Source of the DNA: Candidatus Gallispira edinburgensis
Lineage (GTDB): Bacteria > Bacillota > Clostridia > Lachnospirales > CAG-274
Length of the DNA stretch: 41,387 nt
Assembly (NCBI GenBank): GCA_904395805.1
Contig: CAJFNV010000082.1
Coordinates: 1 to 41,387 of the forward strand
Direction of reading: 5' to 3'
The position numbers and the translations under genes are program-made. Shown in pieces: positions 19,282-27,601 of the stretch; position 1 is the first letter of the stretch, and every line of letters begins with the position of its first letter. A model generated the notes under the pieces. The model was not told the origin of the DNA, did not search any database, and saw only the letters and a program-made list of their open reading frames with translations.

Positions 19282-20229
19282 ATGGAAAGCGTATTTTTAA
19301 CAAAATTGAGGGAGGATAAAGATTTATTTGATAAGCACCCTTTGTGCAGCAAGGATGAACATATTAAAAGGCTTTATTTGTCAATGCTTTATGCTTGTTC
19401 GGTATGTGACGGAGACATGACTGAGGAAGAAATGCTGTTCCTTGAAAAGCTGGGCAGGAGCGGAGGAATAAGTAAAGATGAGATCATAAAAGCCCAGTTC
19501 ACAGACCTTAATAGTCTGATACAGGATTTTAAATATGATTTTATAAATGACAACATACTATGTACTTTTATATGTGATATAACACTGCTGTCTTACATTG
19601 ATGATGAAATAAATGACAATGAGATAGGCTTCATATGTAATTTGGCAGAAGCTATTGAGCTTGATGAAAGATTTTTTGAGTATTTTTTCCATATGGCTCA
19701 GTGGATATTAAACGAAGATGAAGAAAAATATTTGCTGGCTGTTTTATCAAGACCGAAGGATGTGGACTTTAAGTATTTCAGATTTTATTTTGATAATTAT
19801 GGTGAAAATGGCTTTAGCAATGATTATATACTGGAAGTACTTGAAAACAAGAAGATGCTTGAAGAAGTAAAGGACAAGCTTATAAAGATGAAAAATATGA
19901 AGCTTTCAACAGGCGAAATCGCTCTGTATCTGAATGATGAGATATTTGACAGCTTAGATGATGATATCAGTGACTTTGAGGACCTGTGCAGAGAGATTAC
20001 AAATAAAACAGGGGAGTATCTTACAGTCACAGATGATGATGTGTATTGTGAAATGCTTGAGGATCTGACAGATATTCATCAGCAATGCGTAAATTTATTT
20101 GCAGACAGTGCAAGAATTGTGATAGAAGGAAGTTCAGACACAATTAATATTGATAAAACAGTTAATGAAATGGTGGGTTCTATTGACAGTGCAATAAGGT
20201 ATCTTGATGAGCTTACGATAAATAAATAG
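19282..20229 (+). CDS. TerB-like helical protein
   Basis: A 315-residue acidic, all-helical protein. Residues ~25-150 fit the TerB/DUF533-like fold: YLSMLYACSVCDGDMTEEEM, where the D-G-x-(M/L)-x-x-x-E pattern is the usual metal-binding signature of tellurite-resistance TerB, followed by a second helical half with YIDDEINDNEIGF. The C-terminal half has no assignable domain. No signal peptide or membrane segment. TerB proteins sit at the membrane and are thought to serve as sensors or scaffolds in Ter-type stress systems. It lies between two GTPase paralogues, 12 bp from each, so the stoichiometry is probably matched. The family call is by motif and fold impression. Confidence 0.7.
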   Translation: MESVFLTKLREDKDLFDKHPLCSKDEHIKRLYLSMLYACSVCDGDMTEEEMLFLEKLGRSGGISKDEIIKAQFTDLNSLIQDFKYDFINDNILCTFICDITLLSYIDDEINDNEIGFICNLAEAIELDERFFEYFFHMAQWILNEDEEKYLLAVLSRPKDVDFKYFRFYFDNYGENGFSNDYILEVLENKKMLEEVKDKLIKMKNMKLSTGEIALYLNDEIFDSLDDDISDFEDLCREITNKTGEYLTVTDDDVYCEMLEDLTDIHQQCVNLFADSARIVIEGSSDTINIDKTVNEMVGSIDSAIRYLDELTINK

Positions 20230-20241
20230 GAGGGACGGCAA

Positions 20242-21870
20242 ATGAGTTATGATAATGAATTAAATGAACAGTTAGTGAAAAATTTTAAATTGCTTTGTAA
20301 TGTTATAAGACAGAATAAAAATACAGAGCTTAAGGTGGACCTTAGCAAAATAGAAAAAATAATAAATGAAAAGATACCTGAGACAGTAAAGAAAAATGCA
20401 CCTGCTGATTATTACGAACTTTATACTGATTTTAAATCAGAGTATGAAAAGTTCAGGGACTTTATACTTTATGACAGTCTTATAGGCAAAAATATAGTGG
20501 CACTGGGGGGAGGATTTTCAAGCGGTAAATCAAGCTTTTTAAATGCTTTAAACGGTGAGGCTGCCCTGCCTGAGGATGTTGACCCGTCTACATCAGTGCC
20601 TACATACATAGTAAACGGGAAAAAGTATAAGGTGTTGGGCATAAATATATTTGACACAAAGGTTGAAATAGAGACAAGGGAAATAAAGAAAATTGCTCAT
20701 GGTTTCGGAGAAATATATGATGATGACGATGAGATAGTGGATATAGGTGAGGATGTGACATTAGGTCATGTGCTTGAAAGCATATTTTTGTCAACACCTA
20801 AGCAGAAGTATGAGAATATAGCATTTCTGGATACTCCGGGATATTCAAAGCCTGATGATAAAAATCATACGGCAAGGACTGATGAACAGATAGCAAGGGG
20901 ACAGCTTAATTCAAGCAACTTTATACTGTGGTTTATACAGGCTGATTCGGGAACGATCACAGAAGAAGATATCAAGTTTATAAAGACATTAAGAGAAGAC
21001 ATACCAAAGCTTATTATAATAAACAAGGCTGACAAAAAGCCGAAGGAAGAACTTGAGAGCATAAGAGATAAGATAAAGAAAACTCTTGAGATAAAGGGAG
21101 TAAGATATGTGGATGTGCTGGCATTTTCTAAGAATGAACCTGATGGATATGACAGTGACCAAATAAGAAAACAGATAAATGAATGGAACAAGAGAGTATA
21201 TGAGTCAAACTTTGCAAGAAACTTTAAGGTGCTATTTGTAAGGTGCAAGGACTTTTACAATGACAAAATAGATGAGGAAAGCCGTGAGCTTACAAGACTT
21301 AACACATCACTTACAAGGCTTATGGCTGAGGATATTGACTCTGAAATTCTTGAACCATTGCAGATAATGATAAAGACGGCTCAGAAAAATGTAAATTCAC
21401 TGAAGGATATACATAAAAAGGTTAAGGAGCTTCAGGATGAATTCTTTACTGAAATCAAGATAATAGCTGATGTGGTAGGTATAGATATGCCGGAGCCTAC
21501 GGAAATAGACCTTATTAAGGATAATGCGCAAAATCCTCTTGAAGTCTTTGAGGAATTCAGAAAGGCAAAGGGAATAAAAAATGACCCGGCTATGGTGGAT
21601 ATGATAATGGATACATTTGACGGTATTGAGCCTGTGTTCAATAAGATGGCAGGGGGAAGTGAGTATGGGGATGAGCTTGTTAAGATAATAAGAGAAGGAT
21701 GTAATATAAATAAAGAAGATATAAAAATAAATGATGTTTTTAAAAATACAAAGGAATACAAGAAGCTAATGAGCAAGAACTCCAATATAGGTAAAGAGGA
21801 TATAAAAATAAATGATGCTTTTAACAATACAAAGGAGTATAAGAAGATTATAAAAGGGATCACGGAATAA
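20242..21870 (+). CDS. Dynamin-like GTPase, paralogue B
   Basis: A 542-residue paralogue of the 17908 product. G1 is GGGFSSGKS with K96, G3 DTPG (197-200) and G4 NKAD (261-264). The shared block DTPGYSKPDDKNHTARTDEQ follows G3. It is about 90 residues longer than paralogue A; the extra C-terminus ends in two near-identical 27-residue repeats (from NINKEDIKINDVF and NIGKEDIKINDAF). No strong membrane segment is visible. The RBS is AGGAGGG and the spacer to the previous gene is 12 bp. The two paralogues may form hetero-oligomers, or serve as alternate modules of the same complex. Confidence 0.9.
   Translation: MSYDNELNEQLVKNFKLLCNVIRQNKNTELKVDLSKIEKIINEKIPETVKKNAPADYYELYTDFKSEYEKFRDFILYDSLIGKNIVALGGGFSSGKSSFLNALNGEAALPEDVDPSTSVPTYIVNGKKYKVLGINIFDTKVEIETREIKKIAHGFGEIYDDDDEIVDIGEDVTLGHVLESIFLSTPKQKYENIAFLDTPGYSKPDDKNHTARTDEQIARGQLNSSNFILWFIQADSGTITEEDIKFIKTLREDIPKLIIINKADKKPKEELESIRDKIKKTLEIKGVRYVDVLAFSKNEPDGYDSDQIRKQINEWNKRVYESNFARNFKVLFVRCKDFYNDKIDEESRELTRLNTSLTRLMAEDIDSEILEPLQIMIKTAQKNVNSLKDIHKKVKELQDEFFTEIKIIADVVGIDMPEPTEIDLIKDNAQNPLEVFEEFRKAKGIKNDPAMVDMIMDTFDGIEPVFNKMAGGSEYGDELVKIIREGCNINKEDIKINDVFKNTKEYKKLMSKNSNIGKEDIKINDAFNNTKEYKKIIKGITE
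21703..21846 (+). repeat. Tandem 81-bp repeat inside the GTPase gene
   Basis: Two copies start at 21703 and 21784, 81 bases apart. Each encodes a 27-residue unit with the core KEDIKIND, then F-x-N-T-K-E-Y-K-K. Silent differences between copies (AAA GAA GAT versus AAA GAG GAT) show the duplication is not brand new and has been under protein-level constraint. Confidence 0.85.
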
Positions 21871-21885
21871 AGGGAGGATGAGAAT

Positions 21886-23085
21886 ATGAGCAGCAAGAAT
21901 ATAGAAAAGCTTTATGAATACATAAGTGAAAACAAGGCCAAGAACTATCCTATAAATAACAGCAGTATTGCAGAAGGTACGGACTATATAAAGAAATTAT
22001 ATTTAAAAATGCTTGCTGTAGTGATACAGGCAGGTAATGAAATAAAAGAAGGACAGACAATGCTGTTTGAAAGATTAGTTGCAGGAGCAGGAGGGGAAGA
22101 AAGCGTTCAGGACTATTACAAAGAAGCTCTTGAAATAGAAACAGAGGATTTTGACAATTTCTGTAAGGAGTTTAATAAAAGCGATGTAAAATACAGATTT
22201 GCTGTTGACGGAATGCTTATGGCTATACTTGGCGAAAATGACGAGAATGCATTAGAGCTTGTATCGGGAATAATGGAAGCACTGGGCATAAATAAAAAAG
22301 AGGTTGAATATCTGTCTGCTTTATGCAGGAGCATTGCCTGTCAGGGGGACGATGAGTACGAGGAAGCGGAGAAGATAAGACCTGAGGAAATAGACTGCAG
22401 GCTGTTTATGGAATATACAGGGGCTTACAGAACTGTGCTGTGTAATAATGAAAGTGAATTTAAGGCAGGGGCTGGTTACAAGAAAAAGGCTGAGGTCAGT
22501 GAGCTGGCAGAGAAGGATAATGACAGCAATTATACATTAAGCAGTAAACGAGTGTATTTAAAAAATCTAATTGTCAATGTAAAGGATCAATGTATTGCAT
22601 TTTCAAATAATGATTGTGTGGAAATAACAGGCTGTGAGTTTTTGAATGGAGAAAAAAAATTATATTTCAATAATTGTAAAAAGGTCGTGTTTAAAGAGTG
22701 CAGTTTTAAAAAATTTACAGATAGAACAATATGGCTTAACAGTGTACATGAGGTAGTGATCGATGATTGTATGTTTGAAAATTGCGAATATAATTATAAT
22801 TATAATCAGCATATCTATGGTGGGGTCATTAGTGGAAATAAGATAGAAGAAATATCAATTAAAAATAGCAAATTTATAAAATGTGGTATACGTAATAAAT
22901 CATCTGATAGATATTATAAAGCTCTTAATGCTATTTCTAATATAGATGGTATTATAGTTGAAAACTGCTATTTTGAAAAGTGTATGGCATATTATTACGA
23001 GACAACTAAATACACTGACACAAGATTATTTGAATATAATTGTTCAAACATAAATAATGAAATAATAGATAGTTTACAATTTTAG
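21886..23085 (+). CDS. TerB-like / right-handed beta-helix protein, copy 1
   Basis: A 399-residue two-part protein. Residues ~20-185 are helical and TerB-like (KKLYLKMLAVVIQAGNEIKE; FERLVAGAGG). Residues ~220-390 are made of short repeated turns such as VEITGCEFLNGEKKLYFNNC, VVFKECSFKKF and IVENCYFEKC, the alternating pattern of a right-handed parallel beta-helix with asparagine and cysteine ladders. No secretion signal, so it should stay in the cytoplasm. It is a clear tandem paralogue of the next gene. Beta-helices of this type bind repetitive surfaces such as glycans or DNA-like ligands; which applies here is unknown. The RBS is GGGAGG, 15 bp after the previous stop. Confidence 0.75.
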   Translation: MSSKNIEKLYEYISENKAKNYPINNSSIAEGTDYIKKLYLKMLAVVIQAGNEIKEGQTMLFERLVAGAGGEESVQDYYKEALEIETEDFDNFCKEFNKSDVKYRFAVDGMLMAILGENDENALELVSGIMEALGINKKEVEYLSALCRSIACQGDDEYEEAEKIRPEEIDCRLFMEYTGAYRTVLCNNESEFKAGAGYKKKAEVSELAEKDNDSNYTLSSKRVYLKNLIVNVKDQCIAFSNNDCVEITGCEFLNGEKKLYFNNCKKVVFKECSFKKFTDRTIWLNSVHEVVIDDCMFENCEYNYNYNQHIYGGVISGNKIEEISIKNSKFIKCGIRNKSSDRYYKALNAISNIDGIIVENCYFEKCMAYYYETTKYTDTRLFEYNCSNINNEIIDSLQF

Positions 23086-23118
23086 GTAACAGAAAATTAT
23101 GACTATATGGGTGATGAG

Positions 23119-24381
23119 ATGAGTGAAATAAGAGAATTAAAGGAAAAAGTCAAGGCAATATACGATGAAATATGTGAAATTGAGAAAAGGGAGGAAAGGA
23201 GTGGAAAAGAGAATAAATCGGAAATTGAAGAAGTATTGAAAAGTGAAAGTGCTGAAAATTACATTATAGGCAACAGCTATATGGATAATGACTATGACAA
23301 AGGACTTTATTTGAAAATGCTCGGAGCTGTGATACATAGCGGAGAGGTCAATAAAGAAGAAGCTTTCTTATTTGAAAGAATAGTAAAAGGAATAAGTCCT
23401 GACGTGGATGTGAATTATTATTATAAGCAGGCAATGCAGATAAGCAGGGGTGATTTTGAAGATTTCAGAAATGAATTTCAAAACAATAAGCTGAAATATA
23501 GATTTATTGTGGATGCTCTTGTGCTGACGGCAGTTGGAGGATGCAATGAAGAGGCTATAAAATTTACAGCTGGAATTATGGGTCTGTTAAATATAAATGT
23601 AAGGGAAGGAGAATATCTGTCTGCTTTAGTAAAGAGTATATTGTGTCAGAGCAGTGATATGTATGATAAAGCGGAAAGAATAAGACCTGAGAAAATAGAC
23701 TGTATGTTGTTTATTGACTATACAGGGAATTACAGAACTGTGCTTTCAGATAATGAAAGTGAGTTTAATGCAGGATTACCACAGAAGAAAAAAATTGATA
23801 TAAGTGAGATATTAAACATTGATAATGATGACTACTATAGCTTTTTTAATAAAAAGGTATGTTTAAAAAATTTAATTATTGATGTGAGAGTTCAAAGTAT
23901 AGGCTTTTTTAAAAATGATTATGTGGAAATAACAGGCTGTGAATTTTTAAATGGGGAGGTTAGTTTGTACTTTAGCAAATGTAAAAAAGTTTTATTCAAA
24001 GGATGTAGCTTTAAAGATTTTACATATAGAACAATGTGGATGGATTGTGTGAATGAAGTGCTGATTGAAGATTGCCTGTTTGAAAATTGTGAATATAATT
24101 ATGATGCAAATAGAAATGATAGAGGCGGAGTTATTAGTGGTAATAATTCAAATAATATAGTCATTAGGAGCAGTAAATTTATAAAATGCGGGATACGTAA
24201 CAGATCTAGTTATGATCCAAGATGTGCGATTTCTAATTTGTATAATATAATAGTTGAAAACTGCTATTTTGAAAAGTGTATGGCTTATTATGATGAAACA
24301 GTCAAACATACAGATGCAAAACTATTTGTGTATAATTGTTCAAATATAAATAATAAAATAGTGGATAGCTTGGATTTTTAA
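23119..24381 (+). CDS. TerB-like / right-handed beta-helix protein, copy 2
   Basis: A 420-residue tandem paralogue of the preceding protein, with the same architecture: a helical TerB-like part (LYLKMLGAVIHSGEVNKEEA) and a beta-helix (VEITGCEFLNGEVSLYFSKC, VLIEDCLFENCEYNY, IVENCYFEKCMAYY). An extra ~25-residue charged N-terminus distinguishes it. I prefer ATG 23119 over 23107 because GGTGAT at 23110-23115 serves as ribosome binding site and the resulting N-terminus begins with Met-Ser as in copy 1. The copies differ most in the loops of the helix, the expected place for ligand-specific divergence. Confidence 0.75.
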   Translation: MSEIRELKEKVKAIYDEICEIEKREERSGKENKSEIEEVLKSESAENYIIGNSYMDNDYDKGLYLKMLGAVIHSGEVNKEEAFLFERIVKGISPDVDVNYYYKQAMQISRGDFEDFRNEFQNNKLKYRFIVDALVLTAVGGCNEEAIKFTAGIMGLLNINVREGEYLSALVKSILCQSSDMYDKAERIRPEKIDCMLFIDYTGNYRTVLSDNESEFNAGLPQKKKIDISEILNIDNDDYYSFFNKKVCLKNLIIDVRVQSIGFFKNDYVEITGCEFLNGEVSLYFSKCKKVLFKGCSFKDFTYRTMWMDCVNEVLIEDCLFENCEYNYDANRNDRGGVISGNNSNNIVIRSSKFIKCGIRNRSSYDPRCAISNLYNIIVENCYFEKCMAYYDETVKHTDAKLFVYNCSNINNKIVDSLDF

Positions 24382-24435
24382 ATAAAGTTTAAATGAAATG
24401 CTAAATACGAAGTACGAAGTACAGGAAGTGATAAA

Positions 24436-25413
24436 ATGAACATAACAGATATACAAATAAGATTAAGAAAAATAGGAGAAGAACTGACATTATTGGAAGG
24501 TGCTCTTGAGGAATTAAAGCCAAAGGACAAAAAGGCAGGAAAAGATGTATATAAGAACATTGACATTTTAGCAGGTAAGAATCCGATATGCAACAACAGG
24601 CTTGCTAAGGAAGAAGATATACTTAAAAAATATTATATACAGTTTTTATCAATAATTGCAAATATGGATAAAAGGAATTATGAGGACAAGCTTTTATACA
24701 TAACAAGGCTTGCCCGTGGCATCGGATATGAGGGGGATGCAAAGGATATTGAAATGCTTGGAGTTGACATAAGCAATGATATATTTGAAAATATTGTAAG
24801 ATTTACAGATAAGTACAATTACAATATTATTGCTGATGGGCTTATAGTGGCTGATATAAATGGTGAAGCTGAGGATGATGTTATTTCTTTAATATCAGGC
24901 ATGGCAGGGTATATGGGATGCAGCAAGGAGGATATGAGGGTAATATCCACTGTTGCTGTATGTATGCTTGAAAATGAATTTGACAGGCTTAATGAACTTG
25001 ATATAAATACAAATAAGTGGATGGGTGTTTTCAGTGATCAGATCCCAGAAGAGTGGCTTATTAAAAACAGAGTGTATTATAAAAGGCTATATGATAAATC
25101 ATGTTATAGTGATGACAGAGAATTTCCATATATTATGGACGACTATAAAGCAAGCAGCATAGTTAAAAAAGGTAATATTTTAGAAGGAATATGGAATAGG
25201 TCATCAACTTCTCTGGGAGCAATATTTACTTGGATGCAACCTAAAAACATAGAAAAAAAGGAAAATGGTAAAAAAGTTGAAAATAATGGCATTTTGTATA
25301 TGAAGGAAAGTAAATACGAAAATGATAAAAAGGCATATGATGTATATATCGTCAGTTTATTTGATGATATGAAAAAAGTAAAGGAATGGGTAAGAAAGCA
25401 AAAGAAAGGATGA
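24436..25413 (+). CDS. TerB-like protein with unassigned C-terminus
   Basis: A 325-residue protein related to the N-terminal part of the two beta-helix proteins: the coiled N-terminus (IQIRLRKIGEELTLLEGALE) is followed by KKYYIQFLSIIANMDKRNYE and FTDKYNYNIIADGLIVAD, which line up with their LYLKML and KYRFIVDALVL regions. Instead of a beta-helix it carries a ~110-residue basic C-terminus (IFTWMQPKNIEKKENGKK, YDVYIVSLFDDMKK) that I cannot assign. The 54-bp gap before it is the largest in the array and contains the micro-repeat TACGAAG twice. AGGAAGTG precedes the ATG. The next gene starts 5 bp after its stop. Confidence 0.65.
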   Translation: MNITDIQIRLRKIGEELTLLEGALEELKPKDKKAGKDVYKNIDILAGKNPICNNRLAKEEDILKKYYIQFLSIIANMDKRNYEDKLLYITRLARGIGYEGDAKDIEMLGVDISNDIFENIVRFTDKYNYNIIADGLIVADINGEAEDDVISLISGMAGYMGCSKEDMRVISTVAVCMLENEFDRLNELDINTNKWMGVFSDQIPEEWLIKNRVYYKRLYDKSCYSDDREFPYIMDDYKASSIVKKGNILEGIWNRSSTSLGAIFTWMQPKNIEKKENGKKVENNGILYMKESKYENDKKAYDVYIVSLFDDMKKVKEWVRKQKKG

Positions 25414-25418
25414 TAGTA

Positions 25419-27584
25419 ATGAATTTATTTATAAAGAACAAATCTGATGAACTGATAAATGAATTTACAGATAAAACAGAAAATATAATATGCAGCCTTG
25501 AGGAAAGGGGAAGCAAAGAGGACATAAGTGAGTTAAAGAACTTTGCCGAAAGATTTAAAAGTAAAATAAAGGACTTTTATAATGAAAACAGAAAGCTTAA
25601 CATAGGTGTAGTAGGGCAGGTAAAGGCAGGAAAGTCATCATTTCTAAATACGCTGCTTTTTGACGGACAGGAAATACTGCCTAAGGCATCAACACCAAAG
25701 ACTGCAACTCTTACCAAAATGGAATATTCAGATGAAAATATTATTGAAATAGAATATTATTCAGATGAGGACTGGTATGTAATAGAGAGAAATGCAGAAA
25801 TAGACAGTGACAATGAAATATATGTATCAGCAAGAGAAATTGTTGACATGGTAAAATCAAGAGGTATAGATCCTAAGGACTATACAGACAGAGGAACGGA
25901 AAAAATAAAATTTGATACATATGAGGAGCTTATTGCTCAGCTTAATGACTATGTGGGAGAGGACGGAAAGGTCACACCTCTTGTGAAGGCAGTTACACTT
26001 TATCTGAACAAAGAAGAATTTGAAGGTATTTCTATTGTAGATACTCCGGGACTTAACGATCCTATACAGTCAAGAACATTAAGAACACATGAGTTTATTG
26101 AAGTATGTGACGTTGTGTTTTTCTTAAGTCAGTCAGGAAGCTTTCTTGACAAAAGTGACTGGGAGCTTTTGTCATCACAGCTGCCACAGAAGGGCGTTAA
26201 AAAGCTTGTGCTTATTGCAAGCAAATATGACAGCGGTGTAAGAGATGTGCTGAGAGAAAAGATAGAGGACAATCCCTTTGGAGGGGATGATAATACTGCA
26301 GACAACGTTAAGGATGCGTGCAGGATAATATCAAAAAAGCTTAAAAAGAGAGCAAGAGTTAAAATTGAAGAGTTTGAAAAAGACCTTATCAACAGAGGGT
26401 TTTCACAGGAGCTTATTGATGTGATAAAGGGCTGCAGCAAGCCTATACTTGTATCTGCTATGGCATGGAATATGGCTAATAAGGATGTAAATGAATATAA
26501 CAGAGAAGAAGAAAATGTATACAAGGCAATTTCAAAGTTTTCAGATGATATTAAAGATGATCTGAAGACCATTGGAAATATTGATGAGGTGAGAAAAGTT
26601 TTCGACTCTGTAATTGAAGAAAAGGAAAAAATACTTGAAGAGAAGTCAAAAAGTATGGTGCCTACAGCAAGAGAAGAGCTTAAAGAAATGCTTTACAGAT
26701 TCAAGGACAAGGCAGATAAGAAGATCGTAATGCTTTCAGGCAATGACAGGGAAGAAATACTTGCTCAAAAACAGGCAATGGAATATCAGATCAACGGCAT
26801 AAAGGCTGAAATTGTGACAACATTCGGTGAATGGGAAGCAAAACTTGAAAGTGAAAAGGTAAGTACTTCAGGAGAAATAAGAAGTCTTAGTAAGGAATAT
26901 CATAGTATTGATGAGAGAACCGGAACGAGAACAAATGTTATAAAACATCGTATATCTGATTCTAAGTGGTATAATCCTTTTTCATGGGGGAAATCTCATA
27001 CAGAATATAGTACATATCAGGAAACTTATTCATATTTAGATGTATCAGATGCTGTTGAAAATTTGAGAAACTTTGTACTTGAATCTACTAATAATATTGA
27101 AGAAATATTTGCAGAGGCTGTAAGCCACAAGGAAATGAAGAGAAAGCTTTTAAATGTAGTCACAAATAACTTTGATATGGGTAATGAAAAATATGATGCT
27201 TCACTTTTCAGAATAATGGTAGAGGATGTAGTAAACAAGATCGAATTTCCTGTTATAAAAATAGATGCATCATCCGCTATAGACAGTATCACTTCAAGCT
27301 TTAGCGGAGAGGTGACATCAAATTCAGAGAAAAACAGCCTCAGAACAGCACTTTCAAATGCAATTGACAAGTTTTTTGATATACTGGTATCAGAGCTTGA
27401 TAAGAATGTAAGAAATTTCAAGAAGGAACTGGGTAATATACAAAATAATATTCAAAAGGAACTTCTTCAAAATATTAACAGTGAATTTGATGAGCTGGTA
27501 GAAAAATTTGAAAATAAGGAAAAGGAAATCGAAAACTACAAAGAATACAGCAGTATACTTGAGAACGCAAGAAAAAGTATTTAA
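25419..27584 (+). CDS. Large dynamin-like GTPase
   Basis: A 721-residue dynamin-family GTPase of a different subgroup from the others. G1 is VGQVKAGKSS with K72, the switch region has PKASTPKTAT, G3 is DTPG (208-211) and G4 SKYD (268-271). A long helical stalk follows; a region at ~505-540 with W-Y-N-P-F-S-W-G interrupts it and could be the membrane-binding tip (KWYNPFSWGKSH). The C-terminus is a glutamate/lysine coiled coil. I use ATG 25419 with AAAGGA 8 bases upstream; ATG 25410 and 25386 would extend into the preceding gene. Large single-chain GTPases of this class (LeoA-like) occur in pathogenicity and defence loci. Confidence 0.88.
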   Translation: MNLFIKNKSDELINEFTDKTENIICSLEERGSKEDISELKNFAERFKSKIKDFYNENRKLNIGVVGQVKAGKSSFLNTLLFDGQEILPKASTPKTATLTKMEYSDENIIEIEYYSDEDWYVIERNAEIDSDNEIYVSAREIVDMVKSRGIDPKDYTDRGTEKIKFDTYEELIAQLNDYVGEDGKVTPLVKAVTLYLNKEEFEGISIVDTPGLNDPIQSRTLRTHEFIEVCDVVFFLSQSGSFLDKSDWELLSSQLPQKGVKKLVLIASKYDSGVRDVLREKIEDNPFGGDDNTADNVKDACRIISKKLKKRARVKIEEFEKDLINRGFSQELIDVIKGCSKPILVSAMAWNMANKDVNEYNREEENVYKAISKFSDDIKDDLKTIGNIDEVRKVFDSVIEEKEKILEEKSKSMVPTAREELKEMLYRFKDKADKKIVMLSGNDREEILAQKQAMEYQINGIKAEIVTTFGEWEAKLESEKVSTSGEIRSLSKEYHSIDERTGTRTNVIKHRISDSKWYNPFSWGKSHTEYSTYQETYSYLDVSDAVENLRNFVLESTNNIEEIFAEAVSHKEMKRKLLNVVTNNFDMGNEKYDASLFRIMVEDVVNKIEFPVIKIDASSAIDSITSSFSGEVTSNSEKNSLRTALSNAIDKFFDILVSELDKNVRNFKKELGNIQNNIQKELLQNINSEFDELVEKFENKEKEIENYKEYSSILENARKSI

Positions 27585-27601
27585 AGGGAAGGAGGAAGTT
27601 T

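Noticed and set aside
24405..24425. TACGAAG micro-repeat as a regulatory array
   Set aside because: Only two full units, in a 54-bp gap inside an operon; too short to support a function.
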